DNA of 64,000 nucleotides from Sycobia sp. Sy_11 (taxonomy: Eukaryota; Arthropoda; Insecta; Hymenoptera; Epichrysomallidae): NCBI GenBank assembly GCA_018907035.1, contig JACCIC010000064.1, forward strand, positions 1,162,501-1,226,500. The letters are read 5' to 3'. Both the position numbers and the translations under genes were made by a program. This document shows positions 34,261 to 46,463 of the stretch, in pieces (the first letter of the stretch is position 1; every line of letters starts with the position of its first letter). The notes beneath the pieces were generated by a model. It was not told where the DNA came from. It saw only the letters and a program-made list of their open reading frames with translations, and did no database searches.

Positions 34261-34554
34261 AAACATCTATGAAAGCATAACATTATGCAATTATGCATAT
34301 TTGTTCGTGCGTAAATAAACAATTTTAATTGAAAAATTTATGAATTTTTCTTATTTCTTTGTCCTATACCAATACCTTTATTTAAAGCATCATCATCGGA
34401 AGCTATAATTCTTTTCTATCTAATTGGCAATTTATGAATTCCGGACAAAAAACTTATCGTTTTGCGAGCTCAAGAACGGATTTTTTAACTCCCTCTATTA
34501 AACTCAATCGTATTTTCATTTGAGCGTTCTGCATTGATCGAAAAAAATGATTGA

Positions 34555-35370
34555 CAGTTGATGGCCAGTTTGGATTCTACGGCGGGTGAGGCAGAATTTT
34601 CCATCGACTATTCTCTAAATAGTTTTTCACTGAAGCCACTATATGAGACCGAGCGTTATCGTGATAATAAAACGACGGACTTATGCCTGGTTTCACATTC
34701 TGGCTGTTGTTTTATGTAATATTCGCTTCAAACGATTAAGTTGTGTTCGATACAATGGTCCTCGGCTTAGATTAGCCGGATTATTTGGGCCTTGCATATA
34801 ATTTTGTGCCTTTTGGTTTATCATAATTAATCCATTTTTCATCAGCACTAAAAGTACGATGAAAAATGATTTATTTTTATACTGATGCAGCAACATTTCT
34901 GGCATGCAAAATCACCGTTTAACGTTTCCGGGCTTCAATTCGTATGACACCCAGTTTCCAACTTTTTGAATGAATTTTATTGCTACGAGGCACAAGGAAA
35001 AGGCTTGCTGCGGGACGCTAAGTGATATAGCAAATTCTTCTTAAATCTTACACGGATCCTCATTCAGCAAAGCGTCTAATTCGTCGTCTTGAAATCTTTT
35101 CAGCTTTCGAAAGCGATCATTTTCTTCGACTTCAAAATCACTTCTTTTCTTTATATTAAAGAATTGAAGATGCGCTACCCACAAATGATGTTTATTCGGC
35201 TGGAAACTTGCTATGATTTAACTCGATGAAATAAATAAGACAGGAAGAACTACTCAAATTCAAGACAACCTACAAATATAACATTTGATGATTGGTCTGA
35301 CAATTCTGCCCGGGATCCGCTGTTAACGCCATCTTTTGACATTGGAAACTTACTTGTACATACAATAGAA
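34555..35370 (-). pseudogene. mariner transposase remnant with TIR
   Basis: The minus strand begins at about 35365 with TGTACAAGTAAGTTTCCAAT, the same end as the 11130-11775 copy. The N-terminal block (ERFRKLKRFQDDELDALLNEDPC region, 35040-35120) is readable in pieces. Toward the left come HHFHRTFSADEKWI, then LINHNQKAQNYMQGPNNP (34780-34830), and KILPHPP at 34585-34605, the ILPHPPYSPDLAP block. Many stops. It probably belongs with the mauritiana-type copies. Confidence 0.65.
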
Positions 35371-35462
35371 GAAAAATGAATAAAAATTAGTATACACACA
35401 TAAAATTAACAAAAAATGAATTTAGTAAAGTAATAAATTTAGTTTTTAATACTAGTTTTTCT

Positions 35463-36430
35463 TTTCAGAATATGGTTTATATACAAAGATATGGTTGTGG
35501 AATTGCTCTTGGATTCAATGGAGTTTGCTCTTATATCACAGGTCATTGCTAATTTGGTAATGAAACAATCATAGAAAATTATATTAAATAAATTAAATTT
35601 TGAACTAATTATCTAAAAAACATATGTTCATGACGTCTTTCTAATTGTACCAGAAAAGTGTGCAGATGGAATGATAGATGTTTTCAATTTCACCTTGATA
35701 GAATTAAATTTACTAAAGAAATAGAATTAAACAATAACTTATATTTGTGGTCGTGCATGTTATTAGAGTTAGTAATATCAGAGTAAAATTAACTTGATAT
35801 AGAAAATCTACATGGTCAAGTAGGTTGTTAAATTTTAACTCGCACCATGAATTCAGAAATAAGATAGGTATTACAAAGGGAGTCATTGACAGAGCATACA
35901 AAGATTTTAGAAAAAATAAATTGAAATTACTGAAAAAGATATTCAATAATGATTATCCAGTAGACCCTATAGATAAAATGATTGCCGAGAGTGTGATTCA
36001 GATTTATAATGATAGTATAGAACATAATATAAAAAACAAAAACAATAATAATAATATCGTAATAATACCATATGTAAAAGGCTTGTCAGAAAGAAATATT
36101 GTAAAAGTACTTTCAAAAACATAATATTAAAGCTTACTTGAAAAATAAGAATAACATAAGACGTCATTTAATAATTGTAAAAATAATGATGGTAAATGTT
36201 TAAAAGCAGAAATAGTATACAAAATAAATTGTAAAAATTGTGACAAATATTAAATTGGACAAACTGATAGATACCTAAAACAAAAGATATATGAGCATCA
36301 GTACAGTCTACAAAGCACAAATGGTACATCTGGACTAAATGAACATAGCTTAGACTTGTTACATTCTTTCCATTTTAAACATGTAAATATTTTAAAACAA
36401 GCTTTAGCTAAATTCATTTGAATATGATGA
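35463..36430 (+). pseudogene. diverged Penelope-like element remnant
   Basis: Plus-strand pieces are: QRYGC near 35490 then QVIANLVMK (RT block YGCPMGSPLSPVIANLVM), VPEKCADGMIDVFNF, and a clean frame 35825-36124 with FNSHHEFRNKIGITKGVIDRAYKDFRKNKLKLLKKIFNND and NNIVIIPYVKGLSERNI. A frameshifted GIY-YIG domain follows (CKNCDKY-IGQTDRYLKQ-IYEHQYSLQS, 36225-36320). The sequence is clearly more distant than the other PLE copies are from each other (for example ITKGVIDRAYKDF versus ALKGVIDRAIKLSHKDF), so it is a separate, older PLE lineage. No pLTR was recognised. Confidence 0.78.
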
Positions 36431-38762
36431 AAATTAGTAGACTCAAAACAAAATATAAATGCAAATAAAAATAATTAAAATATCAATAGAAAATTATAAC
36501 CTTCGCACAGTTCCTTATTTGAAATGCAAACGCCGTCTCTCTTCTCTTTTACACATATTCAAGACAATAACAAAGCTAATCTATTATCGATTCTTGAAGC
36601 ACATCATTTTTCTAGACCATAAATTCAATGACACTTGTTATATTGGAATTATATCATTGTCTATAAAATTTTGGATTAACCATTGTCACTACTGTACAGT
36701 GAATTTCAGTTTATAGCCAATTAAATTCTACAACCTGTGGTCACAAATCGTTAATGCTGTACTAAATATTGTCTCCTTCATATCAAAGGACCCGCAGTAT
36801 ATCAGAAACTTCTACTTTCACGTCTACGTTGAATACTCTGTGCTGAAATTTTGCGTTCGCTCGGAAAGGTCAATATCAGATTTAGTATTATTTGAGCTTT
36901 TGCAAAAATATCCTTCATCTACAATTATAAAAATTGAATTTATTAACAACTGATTACAAGTTAGCCACATTACAGATTAAACTCACAAATATAAGCTTAA
37001 TTCATCGAAGAGTAAATTTTCTTCATTAAGAAATATCAGTTATTTGTTTAATGAAATTGATCTTTCATCACATGTTATAAATTGATAATTGTTTATCCAA
37101 TGAATTAATAAATTTAAGTTAAGTACATAATACATTAGGTTTTATATTGGTTTAAGATCTTGCAATACCTTCAGTACTTTCGGTATATTTATTCTATCTC
37201 GGTAAAACAATATTGTTCATCTTTCTATTAATTATCGTTCTATTTTACATTTGATTTATTTTAATTATTTAAATTTCTTGAATATTGATGACATTTTTAT
37301 CAATAAACCAGCGTACTTTATAGTAAATAAATTTCGTTCCCGATAGTTATGAATAACTTCAAAATGAATTAATGCAGCAATTAATTTATTTCTTAGGTTT
37401 GACTACTACTTATTTTATTTTATTTTTCTTCAATATGTCTCTAATAAATATTATTTATTAAAGCTATATTAACAGACTTCTGGATTTCCATTTATACGAT
37501 AAAACCATTATTATATTCGATACTAAACTTTATTTAGCACAAACAAAATATCGTCCAATTCATATGAAACAAATTAATTCTAATAAATTACAAATTTTGT
37601 ACATGCCCGCTGAATATATTTGTAACTCATTCTTCAATTACTCCAGTAATACATTTTTTTTATTCAAAAATCCGATGTACTCTCTTATGTAAAAAAATAA
37701 ATTAAATAGTAGTAAAATACTATCAAGATAACTAAAAGTAAGATTGGGATCATATAAGTTTACTTCATTTTGTTAAATTTAGCTGATCAAAAAAATTGTT
37801 CTCTTTGGGAAAAGAAAGTTTGAAGGTCAAAATATACATTTAAAGAATGAGACGAAATTTGAAAGCTGAAAAGCTTTTAATATGTGCCATAATAGTACAG
37901 ATTAATTTCCTTAGCGTAATGAAAAATTAAAAGGGCTCTCGCTCAACGGATTCTGATAAGGATTTGTTATGTAGAATTTGTTTAGAATAAAGAATTTCAT
38001 AAAAACTTTTTACTTGATCAAAATCTTGATGTTCTTCTGTTTGTTCTCATTTAGATTTTTTTAGAGTGCTGTTGGTGTAAATTCAGTAATATTTGAAAAT
38101 ACCTTTAAAAATATTTCTTGCTACAATAATATTCTGCATTCTTTTCATGATCAGTATGTACATTTACTTATTATATGGCTTCCATATTTTAACTGTAATT
38201 ACAAAATTGTACATTTTTATAATTCGATGAAAAAACCCGTCAATATTGTTAAATACTTTAGATAATTTCCAAATAATTGAATGCTCAATAAAAAATCAAC
38301 ATTTGCTAAAAATTCTGATTTGCGACAGGTAGAGAGTGGATTGGAAACGATGAAAGGAGCGAGCGGTCGTTCGCCACAAAGAATGACAATAACATCGCAA
38401 AGTAACAATTGCTCATAACTCTAATTGCGATAAACTCGTAACTCCAGTTTTGAAAAAAAATCTAGCCTATGTCCTTGCAAATATGATATACAATACACAT
38501 GGCATATTTCAGAGCATTCTGTACAATCGTTTATCGTCTATAAACAAAAACAAGCTTTATCTTTACAAATTAATTTAAATTATTTAGAAAAATTCTATTT
38601 AATACTACTGTAAGATTTTAAGATAACTCTAGTAATTTAAGACCACTTGAAGTACTCTACTTTAAGACTACTGTAAGATAAAAATTTAGTTGATTTTACA
38701 GCAGCCGACAAAAGATCAATTTTCAATTTTAGATATATCATACCCATGTAATTATGAGGAAC
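36431..38762. other. dlg1 intron sequence, nothing recognised
   Basis: 2.3 kb of very AT-rich sequence without a recognisable coding block, RNA gene or terminal repeat. Confidence 0.55.
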
Positions 38763-39264
38763 TTGTGCCAAGTTAATAAATATTTTTTTATTGGTCTTAC
38801 AGTCCAATCAATTGAATCTAAAAATAAAAATTAAAAATAAAAATTAAATTAAAAATTAAATTAAAAATTATAATGACAGTCAGACTGTCCTTGTTTACAT
38901 TCACACCCATCAACTATTCTGAAAATAAAATATTAGCTGAAAAAATTCCTTGTTAGTAAAGTGCAGGCTGACTGTGCCCAATACCTTTACCTAATTGAAG
39001 ACCTATCCAACGTTTCGAGCTCGCTACGGCTCCTCATTAGGGATTAAACTAAACCTTATATTCTAATCTATATATACCTTATCCCCACTACCAAATTTAG
39101 TAAATTAAATCTATATTCCCCTTCGACACAAACTGTTCAAACCCAATCAATTTAATAAGGAATGATAAACACTGTCCAATTTACTAGACTCTAACATTAA
39201 ATTCACATTATTTCGATTTCTGGAAATATGAATACTTTCAAGACTCTCCCTTTTATACTTATTA

Positions 39265-40465
39265 TTAAACACTGCCCAATTTACTACACTTTAACCTTAA
39301 ATTCACATTATTTCGATTCCTGAAAATGTGAATACTTTCAAGACTCTCCCTTTTATACTTATTATTAATACCATGTTGCAAAATATCCACTTTCACAAAA
39401 TGAAAAGAATGTAAAAACTTTAAACAATGCTCTTTTAAACCGGCAGTAATATGTGAGCTACGTAAACTGTATTTGTGTTCATAAATTCTCTTTTTTAAAT
39501 ATCTACCTGTTTGTCCAATATAGTATTTATCACAATCTATGCAATTAATCTTGTAAACAACTCCTGATTTTAAGCATAAATCATCCCTATCTTTGCAATT
39601 ATTAAACAATCTACTGAAATTACTGCTAATTTTAAAGAAGATTGGAATGTTATATTTCCGAAAATTTCTTTTAATTCTTTCAGATAATCCTCTAACATAT
39701 GGTCAGACAATAATTTTGCCTCTGTAAACATCAACTCGTGCATTATCTCTATTTTCGGTTTTATACATGTCCAACAATCTCTCAGCAATGAATCTATTAA
39801 TAAATTGAATTGGATAACCATTATTAATGAAAGTTTCTTTTTCTATCTGTAAATTATTTTGTCTAAAATCTTTATGTGACAATTTTATTGCTCTGTCAAT
39901 GATACTCGTTAATGCTTCAATTTTTTTCCGAATTGCTCGTGTGAATTAAAATCTAAAAACCTACCTGACCAAGTAGGCTTTTGTAATAATTAAGTTCCAC
40001 CTTATTATTACTACATCTAATGACATTAGTGTCCAGAAAACTCAACTGATTATTAACTTCAACGTCCCTTGTACATGTAATTCTGTCATGTACAGAATTA
40101 AAAATATCCACCATTTGATCCACAAAAACTTCCGGAAGAATTGTAAAGATATCATCAACATATCTCTTAAATATCATTGGTTCAAAAAGCAATTTTGACA
40201 AGGCTATACTTTCCAACTTTTCCATAACTAAATTAGCTACAACCGATGAGAAAGGCGACCCAATTGGACATCCGTATTTTTGTTGATAAAATTTATTATC
40301 AAATGTAAAAATTGTGTTATTCAAAACCAAATTAAGTGCTTTAATAAATTCATTCATTGTTAATTTTGTATGCAACATAATTTCATGCCACTTTTCTTGT
40401 ATAATATCATTTAGCAACTCTAAAGGTACATTTGTAAACAAAGATACTACATCCAATGAAATCAT
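39265..40465 (-). pseudogene. PLE RT and GIY-YIG, left arm of the pair
   Basis: The frame 39953-40465 carries SLDVVSLFTNVPLELLNDIIQEKWHE, YGCPIGSPFSSVVANLVMEKLE and KRYVDDIFTILPEVFVD with an intact YVDD, up to NYYKSLLGQVGF. The frame then shifts, with degraded central pieces at 39570-39821. The GIY-YIG domain at 39265-39609 reads CIDCDKYYIGQTGRYLKKRIYEHKYSL. Near the 3' end about 100 bp is duplicated in tandem (39167-39267 and 39268-39367), so the C-terminal codons are repeated. Not functional. Confidence 0.85.
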
Positions 40466-40893
40466 GTTCTAGTTTTTTCGGAATAACAATATCATAATTT
40501 TATTGTAAAAATATCAACTATACTTAATGTAAGAACTAGTTCTTCCAACTATCTTAACCAATATATTAGATAAAAATCTAGCAATATTATAAGTTGGGAA
40601 TTTTTTTTTTTTTTTTTTTTTTTTCGGAGTCTGTGAATGCTGTTTATGCATCTCCGATGGTCGTTCAGCAAGAATGGTCCTGAAAAACGACCACCGGAGT
40701 ATGTGCGACTCGACAGAAAACCCATGTCACTACGCACTAAACACATATCTCCGTGTTGCACCGACACCAGCCCGGAACTGTTATACACATTACTTCAGCC
40801 TGGGCGGCAGTCCTTGCGTGGTCATTTCACGTTCATATCTTTCATTTCAGATTCTCATGCATACTCGATATTACATTCACTCTTCATAGACTT

Positions 40894-43891
40894 TCAATCG
40901 TCCAAACATCCATCTGCTCTTTTGTTCTGAAGCACATTCATAACGTATTTTGCGATCAACCGCCAGCTGTCCGCGTCCGTCATCATAATTTTCGTCACGT
41001 TTTCTGGCGTGATCACTCCTGTCCTCGTCTGTAACTCTAGTCGTGGCTCAGTCCAATGTTCGCACACAAAAAATGTGTGCTCCGCATCGTCCCAAGCCCA
41101 TCCGCAGTACTTGCATTCTGAAGAGGCGACCCTCTTCATCTTGCAGAGGTACTTACGGAAGTATCCGTGTCCGGACAGAAATTGGGTAAGGTAGAAGTTC
41201 ACCTCTCCGTATTTCCTCTCTATCCACGGACCGATTTCGGGTATTAGTCTTTTCGTCCACCGTCCTCTTTCGTCCGTCGTCCACCGTCTCTGCCATGTCT
41301 CGATGGTCTTCGTCCGTTCTTCAGTCACAGCGTCTTCCCTTCCAACGTTCGAGCTCCGCTCATAAATTCGCTTCCGTTCGGCCGCGAGCAGATCGATGGG
41401 AATGACGCCAGCAATCACGAAAACGGCGCTCTCAGACACGGTACGATACGCGCACGCGATTCTTAACGCGCCCACCCTTTGTACGCTTTTCATGGCGTTC
41501 GCGCGTTTCCTGATATTCATCGCGTCAGCCCAAACCTCCGCCCCGTAAAGCAAAATCGAGTGGGTAACGTTCATCAGCAGTCTCCGAACGTTCTGTTTCG
41601 GTCCGTTGGTATTGGCCATCAGTCTACTTAGAGCCTTGGTCTTTTCTGCTGCCTTTGTCGCCGCGTTTCGTAGGTGGGGCCAGAAGCTCAGCTTCGTATC
41701 CAAGGTAACGCCAAGGTACTTGACTTCACTCCTGGTTTCCAGTCTTTCCGTCCCTAACGTCATCGGAACCACCGTCTGTATACGTCTGCGAGTCAGCAGC
41801 AACAACTCAGTCTTTTGCAGCGCGAGCTGCAGTCCGTGATCTGTCATCCATTCGTTCACGCGTCTCATGACCTAATTCAGCTTTAACTGAATCAAGTGAT
41901 AGTCGCGTGCGACTATCACGGCTGCCACATCGTCGGCATAGGCAATGAGACGCGCGTCGGAGGGCATGTCTAGTCTCAGCAAACCGTCGTATTGTACGTT
42001 CCAGAAGTCGGGGCCTAAAATGGAACCCTGCGCCACCCCCGCTGTCACGCGTTTCCATTTCTTTCCGTCCAAAGTATCATACGTCAGTCCTTGGTCTCGT
42101 AAGTAGTCCCGTATGATACGAAGGAGGTAGGAGTCAACCTTGAAATTCAACTCCAACGCCCCCAGTATCGCTGTCCATTTTGCAGAGTTAAAGGCGTTAC
42201 GAACGTCCAGGGTCACCAACAGAACCAGTGGTCTGGTTGCATGACAGCCCCTGTTCGCCGCGTGAAAGATGTTCGTCACGTTACCTATAGCTCCGATTGT
42301 CGACCGTCCTTTTCTAAATCCGTGTTGTTATTCGGGTAGGTCTCCGGCGTTTTGAATTGCCTGTGACAGTCTTGGTCTCAGCAGTAGCTCCAACAGCTTC
42401 CCTGCCGTATTTAGTAGGCAGAGAGGCCTGTATGAAGAAGGCAAATCGGGGTTCCCCTTAGACTTACGGATGAGAACCAATCGAGCCTCCTTCCAGAGCC
42501 TGCTAAAAACTCCCTCCACCAGACACCCGTTGTACAAACCCAAAAGGATGTCCGGGCGGCGCGAAGCGACCACCCGTAACACCTCACTAGGTATGCCATC
42601 GGGACCCGGGGCCTTGTTAGGCTTCAACGCATTCGAAGCTCTGCAGAGCTCTTCGTGCGTGAAGAGAGGGATCTCTATATCTGTCATTTCGTTTGTCGCG
42701 TCCGTTCTGTTGGGATGGGTTGGGAAAAGTCTCTCAACTATCCGCTCCATCACTTTCGCAATCTCGTAGTTCCGGCGGACCCCCACCTCCCAGGGCGCAT
42801 GTTACAATTTTATAACCGTTGCCCCAGGGATCTGAGTCTACCTCGTTGATTAGTTTTGTCCAACACCGCTTCTTACTGTCATTGATCGCGTATCTCAGTC
42901 GCTGTCTGGCGCGACTATACTCCGTAGAGTATAGTCCCACTACGCCTCGACTTCGGGCTCGTTGAGCTTTCCGTCTCAGCTTCAAACAATTGCTTCTGAG
43001 ATCCGCGATCTCGGCTGTCCACCAGTATGTTTGTCGTCTGTTTAGTACTTTCCGTTTCTTGGGCATGGTGGCATCGCATAGGCGCTGGAGAAAGCCAGTC
43101 GTTGCCGCCGCTAACGCCTCCACCCTGTCCCGGTTCGTCAACTCTTGAGGCACCTCTCGTAAGGGAGGTTCTGCATTTTGCAGATACCTTTCGAGTTCGT
43201 CTATGTCTAGGCGTTTGGGGTTCCACCCCGTAGATGTTGTGCCCCGTCTCCTCGTCTGTCTCGTCGCGTCTGTTAGTTTGAAGGCAATGTACTGGTGATC
43301 ACTGGCCGTATAGTCCTGGATCACCCGCCACGCCCTTATCCTAGTTCGAATTCTGTCCGAGGTCAGAGTCACGTCTGGTATGGAGTTACCATACCCCGGT
43401 CGTCTGTACGTCGGTATCGTTCCTTCGTTAACTACTGCCAGGTCCAGCCTTGCGGCCATCTCCAGCAGCAGTCTTCCCCGTCTGTTGGTCAAGGGTATTC
43501 CCCACTCGATCGCCCGCGCGTTAAAGTCGCCCGCCACGATCACGTTATCCGGGATTTCCCGCAATGCGTCCTCGATTTTTCCAAGTTTAGCCGCGTACTC
43601 GGAGGCACTGCTGTTTGGGCTCAGGTAAACACTGACATAGGTTATGTCAGCGACCGTCACCCAGACACAGTCCTCCTCAGTCCCGCTGCGTACGATATTC
43701 GACGCAACCTTTTCACGTAACCAAACTGCGGACTTGCCCGAGCCGCTTGTGAGCCAAGTCGGTAATCGTCTGTCTTTGTATTGCTCACTGATAATCAGCA
43801 CGTCGATGTTCAGTTCCGCCGCAATCTGCGGGAGCAGTGCGTCTGCCACGCTACTCCCGTTTATATTGCATTGGAGTATCGTCGTCGTCAT
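40894..43891 (-). pseudogene. R1-type ORF2 (endonuclease and reverse transcriptase)
   Basis: Starts MTTTILQCNINGSS. The endonuclease (to about 43240) shows CNIN, ISEQY, VAGDFNARAIEWG, SIPDVTLTSDR and ASDHQYIAF, all expected catalytic motifs. At 42780 a run of Gs causes a frameshift (GGG-PPEL where VRRNYEIAKVM continues in the next frame). RT then shows KAPGPDGIPSEVL, RPLCLLNTAGKLLE, a stop before QHGFRKGRST (42325-42327), VTLDVRNAFNSAKW, GVAQGSILGPDFWN and IAYADDVAAVI (YADD). A second stop lies at 41872. The C-terminus (40894-41868) carries CKYCGWAWDDAEHTFFVCEHW, the R1-type zinc finger. Confidence 0.9.
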
Positions 43892-45019
43892 TGTGTGACT
43901 GTCTTTGTCTTCTGTTCTGTTAGTGCTATCCTGAACGCGGCACACGAGGACGAGCCGGGTAAGTGTCCCCTGTCTTGGATATTATCCTCAGTGCACAGGA
44001 AACACTCCCCACGACTGTTGCAGTCCTTGTGGGAATGACCCTCGAGGCCGCATCGCCAGCAGCAGCTTCGTCTGTCCAGTCTTTTACAGTCTTTCCGTAC
44101 ATGACCGAACCCGAGGCATCTATAGCATCGCGAAACGCGTATCCTTGCTCTTATTCTTGATACAACCCACCCGATTTTAACCCTTTGAGGTTAGGGCGAT
44201 CAGACCCGCGATGGAGTCTCGCTTTTGGCTGCTCTTTTGTTGGTTTGTTGTCCGTCTCGGTCGTTTTCGGTTTTTTATGTTTTGAGACCACCTTCGCCCA
44301 TGTTTCGGTCTCGATCGTCCGCTGTTGTGCGGCCGCCTGCTCCGGAGTAGGGGTCTGACGGTCTCTTTTCCGTTTCTGAGGAGTTGCCTCCTCACATTCA
44401 CTCCGTCCTTTATCTTTCTGTTTTTGTCGGAGCAGTCTCATTCGCTTCAGTTCATACTGTCCGATTTCCACTGCTTCATTGATCTCACTCAAAACGTTTT
44501 TTATTATTTGACTTACATTTTTTTGTATGCAAGTCCTTTCCATCATTTTACTTATAACAGGACTCTGTTTATTGTGTAAAATTGCTCCTGCAATTTACAC
44601 TCAGCAGCTTGCCAAGTTGCCGGCGATTTATAAACATTAGCACTTTCATTCATACTGCTACCTGTAGCATTTTCTGTCACACCAGCCAGGTTGCCTACTG
44701 GTGTGATAGGAGAGCCGGGAAGCTCCATTGACTCTACTGAGTCGCCTGCAGGCGGCAGTCGAGAGCCTGCTATAATTTTTTTATTACCTTTCATGATTGT
44801 ATTATTTATTTGTGTTAAATGTTTTATATTTGTGATGGTCAGGAGGATCACTTGTTGGAGATGACGGTTCAGCGTCCTGAATCTCCCCAATACTGAAGCC
44901 CTCCTACATTCCGGTGGCCTCGGCTGTTCCTCCCCCACGACTCGCAGCAGGGTCCCATCCGTACGCCATACGGCACTACGACGAGAAGCGAGATTTGACG
45001 TCTGACGACGTCTTACCAC
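43888..45019 (-). pseudogene. R1-type ORF1 (gag-like, zinc knuckles)
   Basis: Three segments in successive frames: 44552-45019 (starting MVRRRQTSN), 44151-44546 (basic, with KNVSQIIKNVLSEINEAVEIGQYELKRM, a likely coiled coil, and a proline/lysine-rich linker), and about 44160-43888. The last has CYRCLGFGHVRKDC, CCWRCGLEGHSHKDC and a third finger beginning CFLC, i.e. three knuckles as in R1-clade ORF1. The frame breaks near 44550 and near 44155. The terminal codons read TVTQ and the stop TGA overlaps the ATG of ORF2 (ATGA, 43891-43888). This protein would bind element RNA. Confidence 0.8.
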
Positions 45020-45565
45020 TGTGTGGGGCAGCCTCCCATGTTGGCTAGACTGGGTTCGGGCCGCCTACTTGTGGCGGCCCAGGAGTGCCATCTGGTTTTA
45101 CAACTGTACCCTCCGGAAGGGGAACGCACATAAGCATGAAGTGATTCCCTCACAGCTAATCCCACCAATCAACAAGTAATCACTGCATCCGCAAGATCTT
45201 ACCCTCGCTCAATCTGGTCACATTCATACGTGAGAGATACCCGTTTATAGGGCCTCTCATTCATTCATAACCCGCCTGGAGGTTACCCGTTTATAGGGTC
45301 TCCATCTCCACAATTCGTGGGAAACTCGTTTATAGAGTTCCCGATATACTCCCCAGTCCGAGTACGGTTATCTTACAGATATGTAGGTGTGTGAATGATG
45401 AGTGGGTGTGTAGACGGGCGAATACCACTATTTTCGCTCGAAGTTCTTGTCCACGGCCACTTATTCGTCACTCTTACAAGTGCTTATTTCGTGACTGACC
45501 GCGAGTGGTCGTTCCCCTATCCGCAACCCCGGGGATGCGTGTGGTAGCTGAACTCAAGGCCCCAC
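45020..45565 (-). promoter_or_regulatory. R1-type 5' UTR with three similar hairpins
   Basis: GC-rich leader upstream of ORF1. Three short hairpins share the loop sequence GTTTATA (plus-strand reading) but have different, compensating stems at 45232-45258, 45278-45303 and 45319-45342. It presumably contains the internal promoter of the element (inference from non-LTR biology). Confidence 0.6.
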
Positions 45566-45584
45566 ATTATAAGTTGGGAATATT

Positions 45585-45587
45585 ATG

Positions 45588-45662
<75 letters not shown>

Positions 45663-46463
45663 ATTATTATTTTTAATTCTGTACATAACAGAATTAAATT
45701 TACAAGGATGGTTGAGGTTAATAATCAGTTAAGTTTTCTGGACATTAATGTCATTAGATATAGTAATAATAAGGTGAAACTTAATTGGTATAGAAAGCCT
45801 ACTTGGTCAGGTAGGTTTTTAGATTTTAATTCTCACCACCAATTCGGAAACAAAATTGGAGCATTAAAGGGTATCATTGACAAAGCAATAAAACTGTCAC
45901 ATAAAGATTTTAGACAAAATAATTTACAGATAGTAAGAGAGACTTTTATTAATAATGGCTATCCAATTCAATTTATTAATAGATTGATTGCTGAGAGATT
46001 GTTTGAAATTTATAATACCGAAAATAGACATAGTGCAGGAATTGATTTTAACGGAGGCAAAATTATTGTCTTACCATATGTTAGAGGTTTCTCTGAAAGA
46101 ATTAAAAGAAATTTTCGGAAATATAACATTCCAATTTTCTTTAAAATTAGCAGTAATTTCAGTAGGTTGTTTAATAATTGCAAAGATAGGGATGATTTAT
46201 GCTTAAAATCAGGAGTTGTTTACAAGATTAATTGCATAGATTGTGATAAATACTATATTGGACAAACAGGTAGATATTTAAAAAAGAGAATTTATGAACA
46301 CAAATATAGTTTACGTAGCCCACACAGTACTTCCGGTTTAAAAGAGCATTGTTTAAAGTTTTTACATTCTTTTCGTTTTGTGAATGTGGATATTTTGGAA
46401 CATGGTATTAATAATAAGTATAAAAGGGAGAGTCTTGAAAGTATTCACATTTCCAGGAATTGA
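45585..46463 (+). pseudogene. PLE RT C-terminal and GIY-YIG, right arm of the pair
   Basis: The 292-codon frame starts in the ATT/GTT microsatellite, so its first 26 or so residues are repeat. From about 45670 it is PLE: FNSVHNRIKFTRMVEVNNQLSFLDINVIRYSNNKVKLNWYRKPTWSGRFLDF, KGIIDKAIKLSHKDFRQNN, IIVLPYVRGFSERIKRNFRKYN, and a full GIY-YIG domain CIDCDKYYIGQTGRYLKKRIYEHKYSLRS with the EHCLKFLHSF tail. This is the longest intact PLE coding stretch in the window, missing only the RT catalytic half. The frame ends at SIHISRN where other copies continue with NNMNLML. Confidence 0.85.

Larger units (their letters stand above)
40601..45565 (-). mobile_element. R1-clade non-LTR retrotransposon, nearly full length
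   Basis: A 15-bp duplication ATTATAAGTTGGGAA flanks it (40586-40600 and 45566-45580). The element ends in a poly-A tail on the minus strand (T run at 40601-40624). Minus-strand order is a 5' UTR of about 550 bp, ORF1 with zinc knuckles, ORF2 with AP endonuclease, RT and a C-terminal CCHC-type finger, and a short 3' UTR. Endonuclease style (CNINGSSVADALLPQIAAELNIDVLIISEQY) and RT tail fit the R1 clade. ORF1 has at least two frame breaks and ORF2 has one frameshift and two stops, so it is dead but young. Confidence 0.9.

Noticed and set aside
43295..43720. Plus-strand ORFs across 42470-44160
   Set aside because: Antisense shadows of the R1-type ORF2 and ORF1, which carry the real motifs on the minus strand.
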